Of a DNA stretch of 64,000 nucleotides, positions 1-7,476 are shown in pieces. The notes beneath the pieces are model-generated. The model saw only the letters and a list, made by a program, of their open reading frames with translations. It did no database searches and had not been told where the DNA came from. The stretch is taken from the NCBI RefSeq assembly GCF_027925445.1, contig NZ_AP027149.1, positions 3,174,501 to 3,238,500 on the forward strand, given 5' to 3'. The DNA comes from Methylocystis bryophila (GTDB taxonomy: Bacteria; Pseudomonadota; Alphaproteobacteria; Rhizobiales; Beijerinckiaceae). Position numbers and translations under genes: made by a program. The stretch's first letter is position 1. Every line of letters starts with the position of its first letter.

Positions 1-407
1 GCGGCATACGCTCGGCGCAAGTCGATTCCGCCACCTCGACCTATCGGGAGAGCGTCGCGAATTATCGCCAGACCGTGCTGACGGCGTTCCAGCAAGTCGA
101 GGATCAGCTCGCGGCGATTCGCATCCAAAGCAAGCAGCTCAAGGTGCAGCAGGAGGCCGTCACAGCGGCAAGAAAGGCGGTGACCTATTATTTGAACCAG
201 TACCGCGCGGGCGTCGTCGCCTTCACCTCTGTCGTCGTCGCCGAGGCGTCGTTGCTTGCGACGGAGCAATCAGCCTTGACGACCCGGCAGGACCTCTTCC
301 TCGCGAGCGTCGCGCTCATCGAGGCGCTGGGCGGCGGCTGGGACAAGTCGCAGTTGCCGGGAGAGTTTGGAGTGCAAACCGGCCCTTCGCTCTTCCCGCA
401 GCGCTGA
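1..407 (+). CDS. C-terminal part of an RND-type efflux outer-membrane factor
   Basis: The reading frame is already open at the left edge (codons from base 3) and ends at 405-407, so this is the last ~134 residues of a longer protein. The visible helix-rich text, with motifs such as YRQTVLTAFQQVEDQLAA and a final LGGGWD, matches the C-terminal repeat of TolC/NodT-family outer-membrane channels, which form the exit duct of tripartite RND pumps. The GTG at 75 is internal and not a start. The adaptor and pump genes would lie upstream, outside the window. The substrate cannot be told from this fragment. Confidence 0.85.
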   Translation, partial: GIRSAQVDSATSTYRESVANYRQTVLTAFQQVEDQLAAIRIQSKQLKVQQEAVTAARKAVTYYLNQYRAGVVAFTSVVVAEASLLATEQSALTTRQDLFLASVALIEALGGGWDKSQLPGEFGVQTGPSLFPQR

Positions 408-427
408 CCGGCTCAAAACACCGTGTC

Positions 428-934
428 TTACCTGACGATCTTTACGCCTTTCGCATCGTCGACGGCCGTGAGCGTCAATATGAAGCGCGCATTCCGCAGC
501 GCAAGCTTCGTGACATTCCCCCAGTCGCCGTACGAACTCGCATCAAGATTGAAATGCTTTTGCTCGCCCGGCTGAATACCCCCCGGGACGGATAAATCGA
601 AGTCCTGAGAGGCCAGAGGCACGGATCTTCCCGCGTCCTTCAGAACTCCGGTGAGGTAAATCTTGCTAATGGTGACGGCGCTCTTGTTTTTCACCGTAAA
701 GGTAATGGTCGGCTGCTCCAGGCCGCCATAACTTTGAATAACGACATCACGAATCACGAATCTTGGATGTTCAACTTCGACTTGCTCAATCGTCGACGGA
801 GAGGCCGTCTGCAGAGTATTGAACGAGGTTATATCAAAGGCGAAGGCGTCGGCAGACAAGCAAACGCACATAGCAAAAAGCGCGGCGACGCTCTTCGATC
901 CCTTGGCAAAAAAATGAGAGCCGAATTTTCGCAT
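428..934 (-). CDS. Secreted hypothetical protein with signal peptide
   Basis: A 168-aa protein with a Sec signal peptide: a basic N-terminus, a hydrophobic stretch around residues 16-30 and a likely cleavage after ADAFA. The mature part looks all-beta, with text such as ITFTVKNKSAVTISKIYLTG, reminiscent of FxLYD/Ig-like extracytoplasmic domains. No catalytic motif is visible. It is convergent with the efflux gene to the left. A GGAG lies upstream of the ATG at 934. The function is unknown. Confidence 0.7.
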   Translation of the reverse strand: MRKFGSHFFAKGSKSVAALFAMCVCLSADAFAFDITSFNTLQTASPSTIEQVEVEHPRFVIRDVVIQSYGGLEQPTITFTVKNKSAVTISKIYLTGVLKDAGRSVPLASQDFDLSVPGGIQPGEQKHFNLDASSYGDWGNVTKLALRNARFILTLTAVDDAKGVKIVR

Positions 935-970
935 GCAGCACGCTCCGATTTTTCAGAAAGGAGCGCGTTT

Positions 971-1003
971 GCTGCGTTCAGGCGATCTCGCCTGAGCGCA
1001 GCG
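971..1003. repeat. Family B intergenic palindrome (copy B1)
   Basis: Inverted repeat with arms ctgcgttcaggcg and cgcctgagcgcag around a short spacer, followed by gcgat. Near-identical palindromes occur at 35518, 41648 and 49992, with a decayed one near 54507. It sits in the otherwise gene-free interval 935-1211. Confidence 0.8.
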
Positions 1004-1211
1004 CGATAGAGCCGCCTGTGAGAGCCGCCCGAATTTCCGAACCGCTGCAATATGGATCATGACCGCTGATGATAAGCTTCTGGCAGGCCGATTCAAGCCG
1101 TAACTTCTTTCAGCCAGGCCCGAGACCAGGCGCGCCGTCGGCCGCCTCGGCTGTCGCGTCATGCAGCGCTTATCGGGGCGTTTTGAGGAATTCCCCTCTT
1201 CAGGCCGCTTT

Positions 1212-1574
1212 CTACGAGGAACCCTTGCTCACGACGGTCACTTCGCGGGAAATCTTCTCCACGAAGCCCTCGGTCGGCTTGGCCAGCGCCTCGAGAAGAT
1301 TGAAATAAAAATCGTTGAGCTGGCGGGCCCGGTCCCAATAGTCCCGCCGCGCTCCGTTCAGGAACTCGGTCTGCGCCTCGACCGCTTCGCCGAAGGACCT
1401 TACGCCAAGGATTTTACGGGCATAGACCTGCGCATCCTGAAAGGCCTTGCTCGAATAATTCTTTTGGCCCTCGGCCGCGACCTCGAACTCTCTGGTGAGC
1501 GCGGCGGGGACGGCGGTCGCCGCTTCAAAGCCTTCTCTGCTCAGCCTCTGCACTCTATCAACATAGTCGAACAT
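1212..1574 (-). CDS. Phasin family protein
   Basis: A 120-aa helical, charged protein with no signal peptide. The text matches phasin_2-type proteins, for example AEGQKNYSSKAFQDAQVYA followed by QTEFLNGARRDYWDRA. Phasins coat polyhydroxyalkanoate granules in the cytoplasm. AGGAGC lies 8 nt upstream of the ATG. The gene stands alone, with no PHA synthase in the window. Some short phasin-like proteins are not granule-bound, so the family call is firmer than the role. Confidence 0.8.
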   Translation of the reverse strand: MFDYVDRVQRLSREGFEAATAVPAALTREFEVAAEGQKNYSSKAFQDAQVYARKILGVRSFGEAVEAQTEFLNGARRDYWDRARQLNDFYFNLLEALAKPTEGFVEKISREVTVVSKGSS

Positions 1575-1828
1575 GGCTTTTGCTCCTGGGTAGCCGCGCT
1601 TCGCCGCGGCGACGTTTCATAAAACGACGCTCGCGGCCGCGGAATGGAGGAAAGTACTTAATCGGCCGGTCTCATGGTCGGGACCGATGCGCTCAAGCGA
1701 CTCATCGGCTGAAGGGTTCAGCCCCTTTGCGCCGCCGACAACCCGTCACGCTTGCCAAAGGCCCAGGTCGCCCGATTTCTTCCGCATCGAGGGCCAAGCG
1801 CCTTCCGCCGACAAGGGCGAGCATAGCG

Positions 1829-2116
1829 ATGAAAGCCTCTTTGACGAACGCGGCGGCGATTGAGAAGGCGATGACCTCGCCGTCATCGGTCTTCGATCGG
1901 CCAGATGAGGTTGTCTCGTCCGACCTCCCCACGCCGCAAAAAATTGAAATTCTGCGTCGGTGGCAATTCGACGCGCATGCGCTCCAGCGCGCCACTGATG
2001 AAAACATGTCCGGCGGAAATCCCCCGATGCTCGACGAGATCAACGCCGCACTTACAATCGTCGATCCTTCCGGCGCGAGCGCGGGCGCCTTTCGGCGTGC
2101 GGCTCAGAAAGCCTGA
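1829..2116 (+). CDS. Small conserved hypothetical protein
   Basis: A 95-residue soluble protein. The core text TPQKIEILRRWQFDAHALQR followed by ATDENM resembles a short uncharacterised family common in Hyphomicrobiales. The frame extends further upstream without protein-like sequence, so I start at ATG 1829. ATG 1871, preceded by GAGAAGG, is an equally good start and would give 81 aa. No function is known. Confidence 0.6.
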   Translation: MKASLTNAAAIEKAMTSPSSVFDRPDEVVSSDLPTPQKIEILRRWQFDAHALQRATDENMSGGNPPMLDEINAALTIVDPSGASAGAFRRAAQKA

Positions 2117-2145
2117 GTCCAAACTTTGCGACCTTCGCGATTAGA

Positions 2146-2221
2146 ATTCGCTCCTACGATCCGATCTTGTGCAATTTCTTGTCGCTCGAACAATTCCGTC
2201 CGAGCGGAAAAGGCGCTAGCA
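2146..2221. repeat. Partial family A intergenic repeat (copy A5)
   Basis: The segment ttcttgtcgctcgaacaatt and the following ccgagcgg...gcgctagc match the right half of the family A elements at 4820, 10245 and 50054. It is diverged and lacks the left agcatgtc palindrome. It occupies most of the gap before the DUF302 gene. Confidence 0.6.
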
Positions 2222-2330
2222 TTTGCCGCGCCTTCTCCATCCTTATTGGCTGCCTCGGACCAGTATCTCGAGAAAGTAGCATTGTTCGCCCCGCAGCGCG
2301 AACTAGCTGTTGATGAGGGACCCCTAGCCC

Positions 2331-2753
2331 ATGACCGTCCACGGCTTGAAGACCTCTCTCAGCGAATACGGGCCCAGCGAAACGATCACGCGGGTTCTGT
2401 CCGCCATCGAGAGGCTTGGGATGACAGTGCTCGCGCGGATTGATCACGCAGCGGCCGCGGCCGAGGTCGACTTGCCGCTACGATCGACCGAAGTCGTGCT
2501 ATTCGGCAATCCAAAGACCGGCACGCCGCTAATGCAAGACGTCCAGACTATGGGCATCGATCTGCCGCTCAAGATTCTCGTCTGGCAGGACGAGCAGAAT
2601 AGGACCTGGGTCGCCTACAACGATCCGTTCTGGCTGGCCAAACGGCACACGCTCGCAGAAGGGGCGGCGCCGATCCTCGAGAAGATGGCCCTGGCGCTGG
2701 CCAAGATCGTCGACGCAACGTCGCCTTCCCGATGCAATGAGCGAAAGAGCTGA
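2331..2753 (+). CDS. DUF302 domain protein
   Basis: A 140-aa protein without a signal peptide. The centre, with VLFGNPKTGTPLMQ, followed by IDLPLKILVWQD, is the hallmark of the DUF302 fold, a small alpha/beta domain of unknown biochemical role. GAGGGA lies upstream of the ATG. Its end overlaps an alternative start of the next gene, so the two may be co-transcribed. Confidence 0.85.
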   Translation: MTVHGLKTSLSEYGPSETITRVLSAIERLGMTVLARIDHAAAAAEVDLPLRSTEVVLFGNPKTGTPLMQDVQTMGIDLPLKILVWQDEQNRTWVAYNDPFWLAKRHTLAEGAAPILEKMALALAKIVDATSPSRCNERKS

Positions 2754-2799
2754 TATAACTCCGATCGCGCTAGCGCCAAATTGCGAAGGCAAAACCTCG

Positions 2800-3909
2800 A
2801 TGGCGTTCCTTCCTTCGAAGCTTCCCTTGATTCAAGCGCCGATGGCAGGGGCGCAAGGATATGAGCTGACGATCGCCGTCTGCCGCGCCGGAGGGCTGGG
2901 CTCCCTGCCCGCCGCCATGCTTTCGGCGGATATGTTGCGCGAGCAAATCTCCTTCGTCAGAGCAAAGACGCAGGCCCCGTTCAATGTGAACTTTTTCTGC
3001 CACCTCGAGCCTGCGCCTGATCCCGCCGTCGAGGCGCGTTGGCGCGCTCGACTCGCCGGCTATTACGCCGAAGCCGGGCTCGATTCCTCCCGCGTTCGAG
3101 CGGGGCCGGCGCGCGCGCCTTTCGGCGAAGAGATGTGCGCCGTCGTCGAAGAGACGCGGCCTCCCGTCGTCAGCTTTCATTTTGGCTTGCCGCCTCCGGC
3201 GTTGCTCGCACGCGTGAAGGCGAGCGGCGCGCTGGTTCTTTCCACGGCCACGACGGTCGCCGAAGGACGATGGCTAGAGGAGCGCGGGGTCGACGGCGTC
3301 GTCGTGCAAGGGCGTGAGGCGGGCGGGCATCGCGGGATGTTTCTTTCCGACGACGTAGAGGCTCAACCCGCTCTCTTCTCACTCTTGCCGCAAGCGCGAG
3401 ACGCGCTGCGCGTGCCGATCGTGGCGGCGGGAGGGATTGCCGATGGGCGCGGCGTTGCGGCGGCTTTTGCGCTTGGCGCCGATGCGGTCCAGATCGGAAC
3501 CGCCTTTCTTCGCGCGCCGGAGGCGTCGACTTCGTCGGTTCATCGCGCGGCGCTCGCCTCGGCGACTGACTCTGCGACGCGTTTGACGAATGTCTTCACC
3601 GGACGCCCGGCGCGTGGGCTGGTCAATCGACTCATCTGCGATCTCGGGCCCATGTGCGGCGACGCGCCGCCCTTCCCTTTGGCGAGCGCCGCGCTCGCTC
3701 CTCTGCGCGAAGCGGCTGAAGGCCAGGCCAGCTGCGATTTTTCGCCGCTCTGGGCAGGCGAGGCCACGGCGCTGGCGAGAGAGGAGAAAGCGGAGGCGAT
3801 CACGCGTCGAATATGGTCCGAGGCTCTTGCGGTCATGGCCAATCTTGGCGCCGCGGAAAAAGTCCCGGTGAACAGCGGTTTGGAGGAGGCTTCAGCGGCC
3901 GGCGCTTGA
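2800..3909 (+). CDS. Nitronate monooxygenase-like FMN enzyme
   Basis: TIM-barrel flavoprotein of the nitronate monooxygenase (2-nitropropane dioxygenase) family, 369 aa from this start. Seen: PLIQAPMAGAQ at the first strand, the GRGVDG-like VVVQGREAGGHRG phosphate-binding segment, and AAGGIADGRGVAAAFALGAD followed by VQIGTAFL. Family members oxidise alkyl nitronates with FMN; some paralogues have other substrates. An upstream ATG at 2737 is in frame and overlaps the DUF302 gene, but those 21 residues do not resemble the family, and GAAGG precedes ATG 2800. The two genes are probably an operon. Confidence 0.85.
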   Translation: MAFLPSKLPLIQAPMAGAQGYELTIAVCRAGGLGSLPAAMLSADMLREQISFVRAKTQAPFNVNFFCHLEPAPDPAVEARWRARLAGYYAEAGLDSSRVRAGPARAPFGEEMCAVVEETRPPVVSFHFGLPPPALLARVKASGALVLSTATTVAEGRWLEERGVDGVVVQGREAGGHRGMFLSDDVEAQPALFSLLPQARDALRVPIVAAGGIADGRGVAAAFALGADAVQIGTAFLRAPEASTSSVHRAALASATDSATRLTNVFTGRPARGLVNRLICDLGPMCGDAPPFPLASAALAPLREAAEGQASCDFSPLWAGEATALAREEKAEAITRRIWSEALAVMANLGAAEKVPVNSGLEEASAAGA

Positions 3910-3927
3910 TCCGCTCGCCGCCCGCGC

Positions 3928-4317
3928 TCATGGACCTTGGGCGATCGTAAGGAGGTCTCGAGGCTCGGCGCCGATCTCACATGGATAGAGAGCTGTCTTG
4001 TCGACGAGACGGAGATCGGATTGCAATCCGCGCGACGAAGCGCCTTTGGCTGCCGAACGTTTCGCAGATACTCGCTTCAGCGGGCACTGCGTGCAGGGGC
4101 AATGATGAATGGAGGCGAGGATCGTTCTGACGCCCGCGCGAATAACTGTGTTCCCTTTGTCGTTCTTCACTCGAATGAAGGTGTCCTCAGGGCGGTCGAT
4201 CAAGAGCGCCAGAGCCTCGACCTGAGGCCAGCTCGCCTGTACATTGTAAAGCGTCACAACGTCCACCACAGCGGGCGTCTCGCCGCTCCGAACAATTTCC
4301 AACGTGAAAGCCGGCAT
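3928..4317 (-). CDS. Conserved hypothetical protein, ~129 aa
   Basis: The open frame runs to 4509, but the first 64 residues are arginine-rich non-protein-like text. From ATG 4317 (GGGAG upstream) the sequence becomes coherent: MPAFTLEIVRSGETPAVVDV, then EDTFIRVKNDKGNTVIRAGV and a cysteine cluster HHCPCTQCPLK. The cysteines could bind a metal, but this is inference. It is convergent with the nitronate monooxygenase gene. No family is recognised. Confidence 0.6.
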   Translation of the reverse strand: MPAFTLEIVRSGETPAVVDVVTLYNVQASWPQVEALALLIDRPEDTFIRVKNDKGNTVIRAGVRTILASIHHCPCTQCPLKRVSAKRSAAKGASSRGLQSDLRLVDKTALYPCEIGAEPRDLLTIAQGP

Positions 4318-4512
4318 CTCGCACTCCCGCTGTTTCGGAAGTCGCCACCGGCGAGATTGTGCATGGAAACGTCGATGTGTCATCGAGCGCTGCAACATGC
4401 CGTAGGCTTGAGCGGGCGGCCAAACCGGAAAACCGCTTCGCGCTTTCCGTGACATGCTTGAGGGCATAGGACGCCGCTTAAGCTCGCGGCGTCCCCACAG
4501 CGGGCGCAATTA

Positions 4513-4722
4513 TTACCAATAGCGGCGGTAGGGGCGCCAGAAGCGATTGGGCGCGCAGCGCCCCCAACCGTTCAAGTGCCAACCCGGGCCACAACGCCAG
4601 CCGACCTGTTCAATTGGCGCGCCCTTGGCAGAGTCGGACGAAACGAGCGGCATGGCCTGAGAAGCCGTAACGCCGGCGACGGTGATCGCGGCCGCAGCGA
4701 GCAGTCTGGTCGTCAGTCTCAT
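4513..4722 (-). CDS. Small secreted GCG_CRPN-type protein
   Basis: A 69-residue precursor with a signal peptide cleaved near SQAMP. The mature tail CGPGWHLNGWGRCAPNR matches the GCG_CRPN prefix seen in many short exported proteins of Rhizobiales, followed by RFWRPYRRYW, rich in aromatic and basic residues. GGGAG precedes the ATG. Its function is unknown; it is probably periplasmic or surface-located. Confidence 0.8.
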   Translation of the reverse strand: MRLTTRLLAAAAITVAGVTASQAMPLVSSDSAKGAPIEQVGWRCGPGWHLNGWGRCAPNRFWRPYRRYW

Positions 4723-4819
4723 ATGAATTTCTCCCTTGCCGCCGATTTCAAGCGGCCCGGGAGAGGTAACAATCGATTCATGAACCGATGCTGACCGCCG
4801 ATGCGCCCGCGCCGGCCTC

Positions 4820-4939
4820 AGAGCATGTCACGGAAAAGTGCGAAGCGGTTTTCCGGTCATGACATGCTCCAACTTTTTGACTTGGCGCGATTCCTTATCG
4901 CTCGAACGATTCCGTTCGAGCGATAAGGAATCGCGCTAG
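4820..4939. repeat. Family A intergenic repeat, full copy A1 with perfect hairpin
   Basis: The left half is an imperfect palindrome, agcatgtca...tgacatgct, with inner arms cggaaaa/ttttccg. The right half is a perfect 22-bp inverted repeat (4885-4906 with 4915-4936) around an 8-base loop. The element ends in gcgctag, and that CTAG supplies the stop codon of the minus-strand acylase gene. The other copies (10245, 50054) lack the second arm of the perfect hairpin. Confidence 0.9.
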
Positions 4940-7320
4940 CCAGGGCTAAATCGAAGCAGCCATTTCGTCTCACCCGGGAGAAAGGGAGCCGGGCGGCCCT
5001 GCGCCCAATCGCCATGCCCCGCATTGTAGTAAGGCGAGAGCGGATGCCCGCTTTGACCGGTCGGCATGTGGAAAACGCCCTTTTCCTCATGCCCTGGCGA
5101 AACGACGAAGCGCTCCGAAGCGCCAAAGCCCGGACCCGCGACGCGCGGCTGGTAAAGGTCGCCGGCGAGAGGCTCGTCGGGCGGATCGAGCCAGGCTCCC
5201 AACGCCGGGAGGGCCAAGGTCAGCGCATGCTTGATTCCCGCGCGACAAAACGAGCCCCAGGTGAAAGCGTCGAGCTTGCCGCCGGCCTCGGTCTCGATTT
5301 CCGAAAGCAGCTTTTCGAGAGCGGCGTCCATGACTTCGTCCCAACTCTTAAAGCCCGGCGGCACGAGACGCTCGGGCTTCTCGCTGATCAGTCGCCAGGC
5401 GGGCTCATCGGCCTGCGGCGTCGCGAAGCGGGCAGCGCCGGGTCTCGCCAAGGGCGTTGCGATGTCCGGCATTCCCGCCATGTAACGGGCATAGATCGAC
5501 GAGATCAGTTGATGCCGAAAGCTGCGAACGAGGCGATAGCCGACGGAGTCGGGCGCAGCGCGGCCGCCCCAGTTTTCCACTTGCGGGATCAGATCGGCGT
5601 AACGGGGTTCATGTGTCCGAGCGCGCAGACGCTGCAGAAGGAGATCCCGCCAACGCTCCAGAACTCCGCCACGATCGTCGAGAGCGATTGCGAGGAGGTC
5701 CTGCTCGTCGAAACGCGGCTTGGCCAGGAGCGCGTCTCGAATCTGCCCGGCTCGAGCGCCGTGGGCATATGCGCCGCAGCCAAGCTTTTGTAGTGCTTCG
5801 CCGCCGACGACGCGGGCGTTCGCGGTCCAAACGCGCCCGCTTTCAGGGTTGAGGACGGTCGGCGTATCCTGCGTCGAAAGATAACCGCTCCAGCCCTTCT
5901 CGCCGTCCGCCCAGGATGCGGGCGTTCGTCCATCATGTCCGAAGCGGCGCGGAATGGGGCTCGTCACCGTCCAGCCGATCGCGCCATAGACGTCGCCGAC
6001 GACGATATTTTGATGCGGGACGCCAAGCTCATGCGCGACGGCGAGCGCTTCACCCGCGCTTTGCGCGCGTTCCAAGGCCAGCGAGCCTTGGAGATTGACG
6101 GCGATCGGATCATGAGCGACCCAGCGATAGGCGAGCTTGCGGCCTTTGGAGTCCAATCCAATCACGGGCCCCCAGATGCTCTCCTCGACCGTCAGCTTTT
6201 CGGTCGCGGCGCACGTCGCGCAGAGGGTCTCCTCGAAGCGACGCAGCGGCTTGGGCCCGTCCGGCGTTTGATAACGGTCGGCGTCGCCATCGACCGCTTC
6301 AAGGATCACCACATCGCTCGTGTCCACCATGCTGTTCGTGAAACCCCACGCCACGCGGCCGTTGCTGCCGACGACAACGGTCGGCGCGCCGGGCAAGGTC
6401 ACGCCGGTGATGTCGAGCGCCGGTTCTTCCGCCTTCAGGCGCGCGCGGTACCAGATATTGGGTTCGCGCAGACGCAGATGCATATCGTTTTCGACGATCG
6501 CCGCGCCGCTCCCGCTGAGCGCGCCGGCGACCGCGAAGCTATTGCTCCCCGGAACGGCTGGCGCTTCATCGACATCGCCGAAAGGCGCGACGTTCCTCGC
6601 GTGCTTCACTCCTTGCGAGGGAAAGGCCGGCGCCGGCAAAAAAGATCCGTCCATCGCAGCGTCGAAACTCGTGCCCCCCGGGAAAAGAAACTCCGCCATC
6701 GGCCGCCCGAGCGCTTCGATCGCGTCGCCGCGTCGGCGTTCGGTCAAGCCATCCGGCTCCTGCAGCGTCAGATACATGGCGTAGGCGACGAGGATCGAAT
6801 CCTCCGTGCGCCAAGGCTGAGGGCCTTTAGCGAGCAGCAGATATTCGAAGGGCGGCGCCGCGAGATCGCCCAAACCTCGATTAACGCCTGCGACATAGGC
6901 GTCCAAGATCGCGCGCTCCTCCGGCGCTATTGTTTCCAGTCTGGCGACGGCGCGGTGGCGGAAGCGGTGGAGACGCGCGGCTCTGTCCGCCGGCAGCGCG
7001 GCCGGGCCGACGAGCTCCGCGAGTTCCCCGGCGGCGGAACGGCGCTGCAGGTCCATTTGGAAAAAGCGCTCTTGCGCGTGCAGATAGCCGAGCGCCCAGG
7101 CGAGATCGGCGCGCGACCGCCCGCTCAACGTCGGCGCGCCGCGGACGTCTCTCGCCACGCTTACGGGCGCGGAAAGACCCGGCGCTTTCACGTCGCCCTC
7201 TAAGCGCGGCAGGCTCAGCCGCAAGAGCATGGTCCCCGCCAGCGCCGCGACACAAATTAGGGCGGCGGAAATCGAGGCTAGCGCGATGAGCGCCTTTCGC
7301 GCCGCCAAAAGCCTGCGCAT
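4936..7320 (-). CDS. Penicillin acylase family (Ntn-hydrolase) protein
   Basis: A 794-aa precursor of the S45 N-terminal-nucleophile hydrolase family, which covers penicillin G acylases, quorum-signal (AHL) acylases and aculeacin-type enzymes. An N-terminal hydrophobic segment (about residues 10-32) indicates export. The alpha chain has LGYLHAQERFFQMDLQRR. The autocleavage site is at VPGSNSFAV near residue 257, where the Ser after Gly becomes the nucleophile. NNxW-like downstream text and a C-terminal YNAGHGDWAQG follow. AGGGGA lies upstream of ATG 7320. The stop codon falls within repeat A1. The natural substrate cannot be inferred; AHL degradation or cell-wall amide hydrolysis are possibilities. 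Confidence 0.9.
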   Translation of the reverse strand: MRRLLAARKALIALASISAALICVAALAGTMLLRLSLPRLEGDVKAPGLSAPVSVARDVRGAPTLSGRSRADLAWALGYLHAQERFFQMDLQRRSAAGELAELVGPAALPADRAARLHRFRHRAVARLETIAPEERAILDAYVAGVNRGLGDLAAPPFEYLLLAKGPQPWRTEDSILVAYAMYLTLQEPDGLTERRRGDAIEALGRPMAEFLFPGGTSFDAAMDGSFLPAPAFPSQGVKHARNVAPFGDVDEAPAVPGSNSFAVAGALSGSGAAIVENDMHLRLREPNIWYRARLKAEEPALDITGVTLPGAPTVVVGSNGRVAWGFTNSMVDTSDVVILEAVDGDADRYQTPDGPKPLRRFEETLCATCAATEKLTVEESIWGPVIGLDSKGRKLAYRWVAHDPIAVNLQGSLALERAQSAGEALAVAHELGVPHQNIVVGDVYGAIGWTVTSPIPRRFGHDGRTPASWADGEKGWSGYLSTQDTPTVLNPESGRVWTANARVVGGEALQKLGCGAYAHGARAGQIRDALLAKPRFDEQDLLAIALDDRGGVLERWRDLLLQRLRARTHEPRYADLIPQVENWGGRAAPDSVGYRLVRSFRHQLISSIYARYMAGMPDIATPLARPGAARFATPQADEPAWRLISEKPERLVPPGFKSWDEVMDAALEKLLSEIETEAGGKLDAFTWGSFCRAGIKHALTLALPALGAWLDPPDEPLAGDLYQPRVAGPGFGASERFVVSPGHEEKGVFHMPTGQSGHPLSPYYNAGHGDWAQGRPAPFLPGETKWLLRFSPG

Positions 7321-7476
7321 CGCTTCCCCTTTCCAGCTATCGCGGCCGATTTTTCGAGGCGTTTCTATGGCCGAGACGTTCGCTCAAATTGTTTTCGAAT
7401 TGTCACGCACAAATGCTGTGCTGTCCATGCCCCGCTCCCGCTGAAGATGTGGATCGCAAAGAGAAGAGCGAACCGA

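Noticed and set aside
4885..4936. The perfect hairpin as an insertion-sequence terminal repeat
   Set aside because: No transposase or second end is nearby, and it is part of a family of short intergenic repeats.
5935..7203. 422-codon plus-strand open frame opposite the penicillin acylase
   Set aside because: Composition is typical of antisense in GC-rich DNA; the acylase on the other strand has clear motifs.
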